64,000 bases of DNA. Source: JAUUSJ01 sp051880475. GTDB lineage: Bacteria > Bacillota > Clostridia > Lachnospirales > Lachnospiraceae. The DNA lies in assembly GCA_051880475.1 (NCBI GenBank), contig JBJEOA010000059.1, forward strand, positions 27,501 through 91,500. Direction: 5' to 3'. Shown in pieces: positions 44,232-52,420 of this stretch (positions within the stretch are counted from its first letter, which is position 1; each line of letters begins with the position of its first letter). Below the pieces are notes generated by a model. The model did no database searches. It saw only the letters and a list, made by a program, of their open reading frames with translations, and was not told the DNA's origin. Both the position numbers and the translations under genes were made by a program.

Positions 44232-45227
44232 TTAACTCCTCTTTAATACTTTTTGCCTCTCTCCATTAGATTCGTAACAACAAAATAAGAGATTCATAGT
44301 TTTTACTGCGTCCTCAAATTCTATTTGAAATTTATCTTTTCTTTCTACAGCTTCATAAAATTTTCTAATACATGTTAAATGATTCGTCCCCCACGCTTTC
44401 TTTCCAAAGTATAAATCAGATTGTACTAATTCTATTGGCTTTCCATCAATAAATAATTCCTCTCCTGTCATAAGTATGTAATGCTTATCTTCCGTCTTTA
44501 TTTGAACGATAACCGGAAAGTAAATATTGGGTGTATTAGTTGCATTAAGAACGCATCTTGTTCCATCAGAATATTCAAATAAGACAAAAGCACTCTCCTC
44601 TGTCTCTATAATCTCTTTTAATGTATCATTGGTACTATGGCAAATGACCGTTTCTGGTTCTCCTTTCAAATATCGAATAAGATCAATCGTATGAATTGCT
44701 TGGTTAATTAAAACGCTACCACCTTCATATTCTTTTTTTCCTTTCCAGTCGCTACCAACATAATAATCAAATCCTCTGTCCCATGACAATGACGCAATTA
44801 TCCCTTCTATTTTTCTATCCTGTAGATAACTTTTAATATACTCTACTGCCGGAGAAAACCTATTTTGAAAACATACTCCTACGCTTTCAGGAGTTTTATT
44901 CACCAACTCTCTAAGTTCATCCAACTGTGTTCTTGAAATAGCCAGTGGTTTTTCAGTAAAAACTTTTTTCCCCCTTTTTAGACAATTTTGGATCATCTCT
45001 GGATGAAGATAATGCGGCGTACAAATATGAACAATCTCCGCATCTTCTTTTTCAATCATTTCATGATAATCCGTATAAACAGCACTCAACAATCCATAAT
45101 CAGCAATCGCCTTATCACATTTCTTCATATCGATATCACAAATAGCAACTATATCAATATTCAAATGTATCAGGCATTTTATATGAACTTGAGCAATATG
45201 ACCTAATCCAATCAACATAGCCTTCAT
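44232..45227 (-). CDS. Gfo/Idh/MocA-family oxidoreductase
   Basis: A 331-residue NAD(P)-dependent dehydrogenase. The Rossmann motif is GLGHIAQVH at the N-terminus, the family EKPLAIS motif is near residue 93, and the C-terminal alpha/beta domain includes WKGKKEYEGGSVLINQAIH with the catalytic His. The family oxidises sugars or cyclitols at a ring carbon. With the DegT aminotransferase and HAD phosphatase of the same operon it could form an oxidise-aminate-dephosphorylate route. Confidence 0.85.
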   Translation of the reverse strand: MKAMLIGLGHIAQVHIKCLIHLNIDIVAICDIDMKKCDKAIADYGLLSAVYTDYHEMIEKEDAEIVHICTPHYLHPEMIQNCLKRGKKVFTEKPLAISRTQLDELRELVNKTPESVGVCFQNRFSPAVEYIKSYLQDRKIEGIIASLSWDRGFDYYVGSDWKGKKEYEGGSVLINQAIHTIDLIRYLKGEPETVICHSTNDTLKEIIETEESAFVLFEYSDGTRCVLNATNTPNIYFPVIVQIKTEDKHYILMTGEELFIDGKPIELVQSDLYFGKKAWGTNHLTCIRKFYEAVERKDKFQIEFEDAVKTMNLLFCCYESNGERQKVLKRS

Positions 45228-45233
45228 ATCAAT

Positions 45234-46250
45234 TTACCTTCTCTCCACTGTTCTTGTGTTCTCTGTAAACGAAAGCTGATAATTTAAATTCTGCGTACAC
45301 CTTGTACAATACTCTAGTCTATTATTTAAAAAACGATTATACACATCAGAAGAAATAATAGTTTTAATCTCATCTCTTAACAGATTCCCTAAAATCGGAT
45401 AATAATGGTGCTCTGCTTCACAACACGGCAAAACATCTCCATTCGATTGTATTGTTATAAAATGTCCATTCAAACAACACTCTCTATTTCCGGTATATGT
45501 TGGCGAAAATAAACCTTTCGAAATTGTTACATAATCTTCAATATTCCCTAATAATCCTGCAACATTAGCTATATTTATCTCGAGATTCTCCTCGCCTCGA
45601 CATATCTTATGTATCGCTTTACACATCTCTGGTCGAATTATTTCATTAAACTCAACTAACTCATCATAATCAAGCCTAAACAAACCATCTACATCATTTT
45701 CAATATTCGTAAGTTTAATGCAGTCAACACCAAGTTCTCCAAAAAAAGTAATTATATTATGGAGTTCTCTAAAATTATTCTTTGTAATCACTGTTCGAAT
45801 TCCCACAGAAATATCGCTCTTTTCTTTAAAATACCTAATAGAATATACCATCCTATCAAATAATCCTGGCATTCTTCGATTCAAATCATGTTTTTCTCCA
45901 ATATACGAATCCACCGAAAACACTATAAGATTAGGCGGTGTATGAATTACTTTTTCCAATAGCTTGACATCCTTGAACAAAATACCTGATGTATTCAAAA
46001 CTACATAAATACCATTCTTTCTCAAATAATCTACAACACTCAATGTCAACTCTGCTTGCAACAGTGGTTCTCCGCCACTAATAACTACTGCCGATATTCC
46101 TTGCTCTATTAGTTTATCACAAATAACTTTCCATTGCTCTAAGTTCATTATTTTCTGTTTTAACACTTCTTTATACTTATAATTTGAATCACAGAAAGTA
46201 CAATTACACGGACATTCCTCTGTAATTTTAAAACATGCTTCTCTAATCAT
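45234..46250 (-). CDS. Radical SAM enzyme of the sugar-type operon
   Basis: A 338-residue radical SAM protein. The [4Fe-4S] motif C13-x3-C17-x2-C20 lies at the very N-terminus, followed by GGEPLL (SAM binding). A Cys-rich C-terminal part (RECCLNGHF, VLPCCEAEHH, LEYCTRC) resembles a SPASM/twitch auxiliary cluster domain. It overlaps the kinase gene upstream by 8 bases and starts the next gene after 6. The substrate is unknown: epimerisation or dehydrogenation of a sugar, or modification of an amino acid, would fit. No peptide precursor was found beside it. Confidence 0.8.
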   Translation of the reverse strand: MIREACFKITEECPCNCTFCDSNYKYKEVLKQKIMNLEQWKVICDKLIEQGISAVVISGGEPLLQAELTLSVVDYLRKNGIYVVLNTSGILFKDVKLLEKVIHTPPNLIVFSVDSYIGEKHDLNRRMPGLFDRMVYSIRYFKEKSDISVGIRTVITKNNFRELHNIITFFGELGVDCIKLTNIENDVDGLFRLDYDELVEFNEIIRPEMCKAIHKICRGEENLEINIANVAGLLGNIEDYVTISKGLFSPTYTGNRECCLNGHFITIQSNGDVLPCCEAEHHYYPILGNLLRDEIKTIISSDVYNRFLNNRLEYCTRCTQNLNYQLSFTENTRTVERR

Positions 46251-46932
46251 TTATTTTCTCCCCACGTATAACAGTTCCAATAGCCCTAACATTATCATAG
46301 TTCCATTCTTCTATAGAAATAACTTCGTCACATCCAACAACAATACACTCCATGCTACATTCATCAAGTATCTTTGCCGTACCTAAATCGACACTCGTTC
46401 TTCCCAAATCCACCAGTTCTTTAGTAGATATATTTTTTATCTGTTCTACTTCAGCATCACTTTTAGGGTCAACCGGAAAAACACCATTAACATCTGTCAC
46501 TATAACCAATTTTTTTACATCAAAGTGTTTACATAATAAAGCTGCTTGAAAATCCGTTTGTAACAATTCTTCATTGGCTAAGACCTGAGCAAAACCTTCT
46601 GAATCCAATATTGGTTTGTAATTATTTCGTATTCCAGATATACACTCTTCTTTATTATAGCAAAGAATAAACGAATCACTAAGCGAACATAATATGAGTG
46701 CATTGATTTTATGAATACTCGAAGTAATTAAAAATCCATTCTCTTTTGAAAATACAATATTCTCGCCTTCTGAATTTACCAGCCTTTTAACCACTTCACC
46801 AATGGCACCAGAACCAACATAAATAGCTATGCGTTCTTTTGTTTCCTCTAACTTATTTAAGACTTTTTTTGTCTTAGATATAGAATACAGCACACTACCG
46901 CCTATCTTCACAATATAATCAATTCCAATCAT
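46243..46932 (-). CDS. Amino-acid-kinase-fold protein
   Basis: A 229-residue member of the carbamate/aspartate/UMP kinase fold. IVKIGGSVL at the N-terminus, VGSGAIGEVVKR, and LVIVTDVNGVFPVDP with GTAKILDECSMECIVVG at the C-terminal side match the phosphate- and ATP-binding parts, closest to the isopentenyl-phosphate-kinase/FomA-like or uridylate-kinase-like small forms. The start at 46932 follows GGAG by 10 bases; earlier starts (46941 and 46950) overlap the phosphotransferase. It probably phosphorylates a carboxylate, phosphate or phosphonate group. Substrate unknown. Confidence 0.75.
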   Translation of the reverse strand: MIGIDYIVKIGGSVLYSISKTKKVLNKLEETKERIAIYVGSGAIGEVVKRLVNSEGENIVFSKENGFLITSSIHKINALILCSLSDSFILCYNKEECISGIRNNYKPILDSEGFAQVLANEELLQTDFQAALLCKHFDVKKLVIVTDVNGVFPVDPKSDAEVEQIKNISTKELVDLGRTSVDLGTAKILDECSMECIVVGCDEVISIEEWNYDNVRAIGTVIRGEKIND

Positions 46933-47821
46933 ACTTCTCATACTCCGCAATACAAAAATTAATAGCTTTCCTATATTTTTCGCTTATTTCTTTATCTAGT
47001 TGCTTATCTATGCTTCTATAGTTAAACAAAATACGATAAATGCAACTCAAATATATTTCCTTGAAATCAATCTGATGATTTCTTTTTTTACCATACATTT
47101 CAACTACTTCTTTGGCAAAGCCAAAATCCACATGGATTGTCAGTATATTTTGAAGGAATTTCGCAAAATCATCTTCCGTCAATCCGTGTCTTACATCCGA
47201 AAAATCAATTAATCCTAAAAAATGCCCATTCTCTGTAACGATATTTCCCATATGTAAATCCGAATGAATCAAGCAAAAATCATTAGGTGGAATATGATTT
47301 TTCAGCATATGCTTTACCTGCTCAACATTAAGAAATTCTGATACAAACTTTCGATTTTCGGTTAAAAAATCCTCCAATCTGTGATGATCACTTTTTCTAT
47401 CGACTTGCTCAAAACATTGAAATTCTTCTTCCATATTATGAATATCCGCTATTTTGGAAACAATATCTAAATATGTCTCTTTTACAACAATCGTATCCCC
47501 TATAAGTTCAGACATAATATAGAAAATAATACAGATACTCTTCCATTCACATACAAATACACACTCTCCATCTATGTAAATAATCTTAGGGACACCAATT
47601 CCACACTCAGAAATCTTATTAATAAATCTAATTTCTCGAAGAACATCTTCCTTTGATCTTCTCCAAAAACCTTTTACATAAAAGTTCGATTTCCCGGCAA
47701 ACAATCTAACAACTACACTACTATCATTTTCACTATATCTTACAACAATGTTCTGCTCAAACCCAAATCCCTTTTCCTTTAGAAATGCAGCAATCCTTCT
47801 GTTTATTTCATCGCAAAACAT
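46919..47821 (-). CDS. Aminoglycoside-phosphotransferase-like kinase 2
   Basis: A 300-residue APH-type kinase with a complete catalytic loop (LIHSDLHMGNIV, near 185) and metal motif (GLIDFSDVRHGLTEDDFAKF). It overlaps the kinase-fold gene downstream and is not closely similar to the other APH-like protein in the operon outside these motifs. It could phosphorylate an intermediate or modify the product for self-protection. Confidence 0.78.
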   Translation of the reverse strand: MFCDEINRRIAAFLKEKGFGFEQNIVVRYSENDSSVVVRLFAGKSNFYVKGFWRRSKEDVLREIRFINKISECGIGVPKIIYIDGECVFVCEWKSICIIFYIMSELIGDTIVVKETYLDIVSKIADIHNMEEEFQCFEQVDRKSDHHRLEDFLTENRKFVSEFLNVEQVKHMLKNHIPPNDFCLIHSDLHMGNIVTENGHFLGLIDFSDVRHGLTEDDFAKFLQNILTIHVDFGFAKEVVEMYGKKRNHQIDFKEIYLSCIYRILFNYRSIDKQLDKEISEKYRKAINFCIAEYEKYDWN

Positions 47822-48752
47822 CTTTCATCACTTCTTTCATTTCACTTTCATAACAGCCTTCATATGTATAGTAATCCACTTTATCCTGTAACCATGCTAA
47901 AAATTTCTCATAATATTCTGCATCTGTAATTTTAAATTGTTCAAAAAAACCTAACAAAAAACAGGCATGTGTGCAAACAACATACTTCTTATCAACCCCA
48001 TTCACTATCGGATTCCGAAAATATCTATTCTCCAACTTGAAAAAATCTTGATTTTTTAACCAAAACATTCTTCTTCCCATGCCATGCCTAAACTTCTGCT
48101 TACAAGACTGTATAATCGTATTTGGATCTTTATGATAAACCTTTACATTTTCAGCATAATACATTGTTAATCCATTTTCCATGCATCTATGTGCAAATAC
48201 TCTTGACTCCGCAGTTGCTTTATTTTGCTTTTCTGCAAATATACGTTTCCCCAGTTTGTCTGCAATATTTCTTTTAATTAAAAGATTTCTGGAATCAGTC
48301 ATCATTGTGGATTCTCCATTTACATATGAAGAAAACATGATCGTATATAGTTTTTCTTCTTCGTTCCCCAAATTGTTATTTTTCTGAAACAAACAAGGAT
48401 TTCCTTGAACAATGATATTTCCATCGGCAAGTGCCTTATATCCATTTTCAATCCAACTAATATCAACTTCACAATCACTATCTGTAAAGAAAATATATTC
48501 TCCTTTCGACAGTTCAAATGCATCGTTCCTTGCATACCCAGGACCCTCTCCTTGCGAATGACATATTAGAATATCTGGAAAGTTCGCCAAAACTTTTTCA
48601 TCGAACCCTTGGTCAGAATGATCATCTGCGATGATTATTTCGTAATCTACTAGATTTGTTTCCAAAAATTTCATCACAGAATTTTCAATACTTTTAATAC
48701 ATTTTATTAAATCCTCAATGCGATTTTTACATGGTATAATAACTGATATCAT
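47808..48752 (-). CDS. Family 2 glycosyltransferase
   Basis: A 314-residue GT2 enzyme with a GT-A fold start (SVIIPCKNRIEDLIKC), the acidic metal-binding motif FTDSDCEVD near residue 90 and a GPGYARNDAF substrate stretch. No membrane segments are seen, so it works in the cytosol or loosely at the membrane. It overlaps DegT by 4 bases and the phosphotransferase by 14 bases. It would add an unusual sugar to a lipid, polysaccharide or small-molecule acceptor. Confidence 0.88.
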   Translation of the reverse strand: MISVIIPCKNRIEDLIKCIKSIENSVMKFLETNLVDYEIIIADDHSDQGFDEKVLANFPDILICHSQGEGPGYARNDAFELSKGEYIFFTDSDCEVDISWIENGYKALADGNIIVQGNPCLFQKNNNLGNEEEKLYTIMFSSYVNGESTMMTDSRNLLIKRNIADKLGKRIFAEKQNKATAESRVFAHRCMENGLTMYYAENVKVYHKDPNTIIQSCKQKFRHGMGRRMFWLKNQDFFKLENRYFRNPIVNGVDKKYVVCTHACFLLGFFEQFKITDAEYYEKFLAWLQDKVDYYTYEGCYESEMKEVMKDVLR

Positions 48753-49921
48753 AATCTTTCCCTTTCCTCTGAAACCTCTCGGAAGGCCTCTATTATTCCT
48801 TCTAAAGATTCTCTTTTCACTCTTACAAATGTTGGCAAAAACAACAAATTACCTGGAGGTGTCATATTCGATTCATTAATCAACCTTCCTGTATACCTGT
48901 CATTATTTAAAATATCGTTTTCATAGGCAAAATCATAACTATGGAACTGCTCCAGTATTATTCCTCTTTCTCTAAGCATACTTACAACTTTTTCTGTGTT
49001 CCAGTCTTTCCAATATGCTTTATCTAATACAATAACTAGCTTCCAATAGACCCTGTTTGCATATTCCGAACTATGAATTTTACTGAATCCTGGTATCTCA
49101 ACAATTCTTTTTTCAAGATACTCATTTGTTTCCCTATTACATTTTAACTTCTCATCATAACGTTTAAGTTGCTCATTTCCTATAATCAATGCAGCTACAT
49201 GTGGTCTTAACTTTATCCCATATCCATTAGAATATTTTTTATACTTATCGTCCACCAACGCTTTCGGCACTCGATTTGGATGTCCTATCAACAACAGACG
49301 ATTATATATATCTAAACTGTCAGTAACTGCCACTCCCAGCTCTCCCCCTGTTATTAATTTTCCTTTTCCCAACGAAAAGCAAGCAATATCTTCACACGGT
49401 AAACCGCCTATTTTCCATTCTCTCCACTCAGCTCCATGCGCATGAGAAGCATCCGAAATAATTTTAATACCATATTTTTGACGCAACTCTGAAAGTTTAT
49501 CCATATCACAAGGATTGCCCCATATATGTGTCACAATAACTGCTACAGTATCATTGTCTATAATCTCTTCCAACTTTTTTACATCAATCGTTAGCGTGTC
49601 TGCCTCAAACGGACACAATACTACCATAGCATTGTTTTCCAACGCTGCGTATACAGCGCCAAAATAACTATATTCTGACAACACTATTTTCTTATTTTTC
49701 AAACATTCACAAGTGCTAATCGCTGCGTACAAAGCAGCAGTTCCGCTACTATACGCCACCGCATACTTTTTCCCTACAAATTTTGCAAAATTATTTTCAA
49801 ATGTTTTAATAACCGCACCATCAATATAAGAAACCGGATTATTTCTAAGATAATCGGCCACTTTTTCCACATCTGATTCAATAATGTCTTCCCATTCGTT
49901 CACAATATCGATTTTCACCAT
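48749..49921 (-). CDS. DegT/DnrJ/EryC1 aminotransferase
   Basis: A 390-residue PLP-dependent sugar aminotransferase. It has YSSGTAALYAAI for the phosphate contact, DASHAHGAEW near 160 and the PLP-lysine region SLGKGKLITGGELG near 182. The SLxKGK-GGE form is nearer the inosose/AHBA-synthase-like and 3-oxo-sugar aminotransferases than the 4-amino-sugar type. The ATG follows GAGGGAG. It is the first intact gene of the operon after the broken ugd gene, with which it overlaps by 44 bases. Confidence 0.85.
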   Translation of the reverse strand: MVKIDIVNEWEDIIESDVEKVADYLRNNPVSYIDGAVIKTFENNFAKFVGKKYAVAYSSGTAALYAAISTCECLKNKKIVLSEYSYFGAVYAALENNAMVVLCPFEADTLTIDVKKLEEIIDNDTVAVIVTHIWGNPCDMDKLSELRQKYGIKIISDASHAHGAEWREWKIGGLPCEDIACFSLGKGKLITGGELGVAVTDSLDIYNRLLLIGHPNRVPKALVDDKYKKYSNGYGIKLRPHVAALIIGNEQLKRYDEKLKCNRETNEYLEKRIVEIPGFSKIHSSEYANRVYWKLVIVLDKAYWKDWNTEKVVSMLRERGIILEQFHSYDFAYENDILNNDRYTGRLINESNMTPPGNLLFLPTFVRVKRESLEGIIEAFREVSEERERL

Positions 49922-50868
49922 CTAACTCCCTCTCGTAAGAAACACGCAAATTTACATCAATCTCTAAAAAAATGTCTCTAAAAATCACTTTGTCACTTAC
50001 ATTTTTCAATTCTTCATCTAATCTATTGGCTACTATAATATCTGTAATCTCAATAAAATCTGTCAATTCATTAATTACATCGTAGTATGCATTAGTAGAA
50101 TTAAAAAGTGGCTCATACACAACTATTTTTATATCTTGCATTTGAAGTTCCGTTATCATATCATATATTGAGCTATCCCTAAAATTATCAGATTCGTGTT
50201 TCATCGTCAGTCTATAAATACCTACTATAACTGTTTTATCAAGATAATCTTCCTTTAAGCTGTTCACTTTATTAACTATCTGTTGACCAATATATCTTTT
50301 TCATATTTCATTACTTTCAATAATAGCAGAAATCATCCTTTGAGGAAATCATCCTTTGAGGAATTCCTCCAAAACATGACCTTAATTGTTTCGAATCTCT
50401 AGGCAAGCAGTACCCTCCATAACCAAAAGACGGATTGTTATACCAATTTCCTATTCTCTCATCTGAACATACTCCGTCAATAATCATCTTGGTTCTTAAT
50501 CCATTAGACTCAGCATATGTATCTAACTCATTAAAAAATGATACTCTCATAGCTAAATATACATTAGAAAAAAGTTTTACCGCCTCTGCCTCTGAGGAAT
50601 CCATATACATTACCGAAACCTGCTTCTTATGTGCCCCTTGCTGTAGCAAATTCACAAAAGTTTCCATTTCTATATCCTGCTTCACTCCTGATTTTAATAC
50701 AACAATTCGTGAAGGGTATAAACAATCGTATAACGCATTTATTGCTGCATTAAAATTCGTAGGTACCGCAATCACAACATAATCAGCCTCATTATATGCA
50801 TTTATACTATCATATCAGTCGTGGCTAATATATGTAATTCTGTCTCCTTCAAATACTCATCCACATCT
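49878..50868 (-). pseudogene. ugd: Broken UDP-glucose 6-dehydrogenase gene
   Basis: Remains of a UDP-glucose dehydrogenase. The Rossmann N-terminus is missing: the frame starts at EYLKETELHILATTD, fused to a regulator fragment near 50862-50868. A frameshift near 50815 separates it from IAVPTNFNAAI. The catalytic region FGYGGYCLPRDSKQL is intact. A 16-base tandem duplication (50330-50361) shifts the frame right after PQRMIS. A TGA interrupts it near 50303, and the C-terminal part (TVIVGIYRLTMKHESDNF, VIFRDIF) runs to 49878. With four lesions it cannot make an active enzyme. Confidence 0.85.
50330..50361. repeat. 16-base tandem duplication in ugd
   Basis: The unit AAATCATCCTTTGAGG occurs twice without a gap (50330-50345 and 50346-50361). 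Sixteen is not a multiple of three, so it breaks the reading frame. Confidence 0.95.
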
Positions 50869-51110
50869 CACTGTATTAATCTTTCAGCAACATGAAATAA
50901 ATTGGTTTCATAGGCTTTATTCAAGACTTTTCCCTCCATTAAGCTCGTGACGATACTTAAAATATGCAAGTTTTTAGATGTTTTCAGATTATCATTTTTT
51001 TCTACTCAAGTTGTGAAAATCATTTTTGATTCCAAAACAATAGTTATCTTTTGAATATGAGAATCAAAATTTTCCAAAAAAAGAACAGATCTTCTCGCCT
51101 GTTCTTTTAT
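50862..51110. repeat. Direct repeat, left copy (decayed WYL-regulator fragment and terminator)
   Basis: This matches 54331-54700 in the same orientation with about 10-20% substitutions and two deletions (about 85 and 30 bases). It includes the minus-strand fragment GKVLNKAY, FHVAERLIQ, then a TGA and DVDE, and the hairpin GAACAG/CTGTTC. The left end joins directly to the ugd remnant. Confidence 0.85.
51076..51108 (-). terminator. Terminator in the left repeat
   Basis: AAAAGAACAG (51079-51088) pairs with CTGTTCTTTT (51099-51108); a run of T follows on the minus strand. It stops read-through from the peptide cluster into the ugd remnant. Confidence 0.75.
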
Positions 51111-51141
51111 TACTTTAATCTTATTCTTTCCTATCTCTTAG

Positions 51142-51172
51142 AAAAATCCCACACCAAACATAGGTGTGGAAT
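51142..51172 (-). terminator. Terminator directly after the DUF4097-like gene
   Basis: CCACACC (51149-51155) pairs with GGTGTGG (51163-51169), with TTTTTC following on the minus strand. It lies 7 bases after the stop codon. Confidence 0.75.
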
Positions 51173-51178
51173 CTCTAA

Positions 51179-51802
51179 CTACTTACTTTTTACTGCTTCA
51201 ATCAAAATGTCACCAGTTATACTACTACAATTAATTATTTTGTCCGAATTTTCCTTTCCTTTCACATTTTGAATCAAAATATCACCCTTTTTACTTTTTG
51301 CCTTAATATCATATTCATTACTTTTTATTTTTGTCAAAATATCCCCCGATTCAGTTGAGATAGTACATTTTTCAACTTTATCAACAGTTACTCGAACATC
51401 TCCATTTGTTGTTATTACAGAAGCAACATTTACATTCAAGTTTTTAATATTAACATTCGAATCACTTGTTACTATCTCAATACCTTCAAGAGTAAATAAA
51501 GGAAGATAAATATATCCTTTAACACTATCAGTATCTGCTTTAATATCCAAATTCAGCTGACTTTCACTTACTTCACAATTAATATGTACTAAATCAGCCT
51601 TTCCTCTTTCTACTAAATAGACTTTTGTTTTCATTTTTGACCTAACAAAAGATATTCTTAAGTCTAAACAGCTTTCAATTCGAACAGTATTATACTTACC
51701 ACTTGGAAATTCTTCAATAACAGAAGAAGTAACATCATAGAATTCCTTATCATCCGCCTTTTGTTTCATTCCAGCTTTTATAATTGACGAAAACAATCCC
51801 AT
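51179..51802 (-). CDS. DUF4097-like beta-helix protein of the RiPP cluster
   Basis: A 207-residue protein. After an amphipathic N-terminus (MGLFSSIIKAG) it consists of short beta repeats spaced by GD/D-turns (NGDVRVTVDKV, SGDILTKIKS, KGDILIQNVKG, TGDILIEAVKS), the pattern of the DUF4097/DUF4098 beta-helix family. It has no signal peptide. The start follows TAAGGAGG by 8 bases, only 15 bases after the last precursor peptide, so it is in the same transcript. A scaffold or immunity-type role for the peptides is only a guess. Confidence 0.75.
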   Translation of the reverse strand: MGLFSSIIKAGMKQKADDKEFYDVTSSVIEEFPSGKYNTVRIESCLDLRISFVRSKMKTKVYLVERGKADLVHINCEVSESQLNLDIKADTDSVKGYIYLPLFTLEGIEIVTSDSNVNIKNLNVNVASVITTNGDVRVTVDKVEKCTISTESGDILTKIKSNEYDIKAKSKKGDILIQNVKGKENSDKIINCSSITGDILIEAVKSK

Positions 51803-51817
51803 GCTTATGCCTCCTTA

Positions 51818-51922
51818 TTACCATCTAAAAAATTCCCAACATCTTAATGTGCAATCCCTACTGCACTTACCGACACTGTTCCAATCAAAATTTTTTCTAT
51901 GCGGTTTAATAATATATTCCAC
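51818..51922 (-). CDS. Precursor-like peptide D (34 residues, GTG start)
   Basis: A short frame starting at GTG: the leader-like EYIIKPHRKN matches the F/Y-I-V-x-x-K-K leaders of the other peptides, and the core has only three Cys in the pattern C-x3-C-x3-C (KCSRDCTLRC), ending WEFFRW. A GTG three codons upstream (51931) is an alternative. The ribosome-binding site (AAGGTAGGTGG) is acceptable. It is the most divergent of the four peptides; loss of the last three Cys may mean decay or a different product. Confidence 0.6.
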   Translation of the reverse strand: MEYIIKPHRKNFDWNSVGKCSRDCTLRCWEFFRW

Positions 51923-51931
51923 ACTATCCAC

Positions 51932-52039
51932 CTACCTTTGTTTAGCTTGACACTTGCCTACTCTGTCACACTTTAAAAAACAATATCTATCACATGAGCT
52001 AGAAAAATAAACTTTTTTCGCTTTAACAATATATCTCAT
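51932..52039 (-). CDS. Precursor-like peptide C (35 residues)
   Basis: The peptide begins MRYIVKAKKVYF and carries four Cys (SCDRYCFLKC, then DRVGKC) in the order C-x3-C-x3-C-x5-C. The terminal C-x-C of peptides A and B is absent and replaced by QAKQR. GGAGG lies 7-8 bases before the ATG. It is 20 bases after peptide B and 9 bases before peptide D. Confidence 0.75.
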   Translation of the reverse strand: MRYIVKAKKVYFSSSCDRYCFLKCDRVGKCQAKQR

Positions 52040-52059
52040 AAACATTCCTCCACATTAAA

Positions 52060-52182
52060 TTATCTATCAAGTGGACAAAAACATGTTCCAAGTCTATTAC
52101 ACTTCGCAATACAATTACTACTACAATCTCCATTACAACCAACCATATTCATCTGCTTTTTGGGTCTTACTATAAATCTCAT
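52060..52182 (-). CDS. Precursor peptide B (40 residues, six Cys)
   Basis: The peptide begins MRFIVRPKKQMNMV and carries six Cys in the pattern C-x3-C-x3-C-x3-C-x5-C-x-C, ending FCPLDR; a short Cys-rich core after a basic leader is what radical SAM RiPP maturases act on. It has the same length, leader motif and Cys spacing as peptide A and a strong AAGGAGG site. It is 19 bases after peptide A. From memory it resembles Clo7bot-type Cys-rich clostridial peptides, not confirmed. Confidence 0.85.
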   Translation of the reverse strand: MRFIVRPKKQMNMVGCNGDCSSNCIAKCNRLGTCFCPLDR

Positions 52183-52201
52183 AATCAAATCCTCCTTATA
52201 A

Positions 52202-52324
52202 TTATTTAAGTGGGCAGAAACAACTTCCTAATGAACCACATTTTCCAATACAGTTTCCACTACATCTTCCATCACATCCACTTACCATGTTAATAACTTT
52301 CTTAGGATTTACAATAAATTTCAT
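52202..52324 (-). CDS. Precursor peptide A (40 residues, six Cys)
   Basis: The first peptide after the maturase. It begins MKFIVNPKKVINMV and carries six Cys (GCDGRCSGNC, IGKC, then SLGSCFCPLK), spaced C-x3-C-x3-C-x3-C-x5-C-x-C. Gly and Ser residues between the Cys are plausible thioether acceptor positions. AAGGAGG sits 7 bases before the ATG. The gene starts 96 bases after the maturase stop. A six-Cys core beside a SPASM enzyme fits a ranthipeptide/sactipeptide-type product; linkage type is inference. Confidence 0.88.
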   Translation of the reverse strand: MKFIVNPKKVINMVSGCDGRCSGNCIGKCGSLGSCFCPLK

Positions 52325-52420
52325 AAAACTTCCTCCTTATAATTTTAATTAGTAACTAGTATTAATATAAAATACTAAAATCATTTTACTTACTGAAAAC
52401 AACTATTCCTTTTATTATCT

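Noticed and set aside
40618..49921. Firm assignment of the operon to kanosamine or another known antibiotic
   Set aside because: Only enzyme classes match; the HAD subclass differs and further enzymes have no counterpart, so it is kept as a hypothesis.
50330..50361. Phase-variable repeat in ugd
   Set aside because: Only two 16-base units, and other lesions would remain after a reversion, so phase variation cannot restore the gene.
51051..51272. Plus-strand open stretch of 73 codons at the left repeat
   Set aside because: It crosses two terminators and the 3' end of the DUF4097-like gene; no start site.
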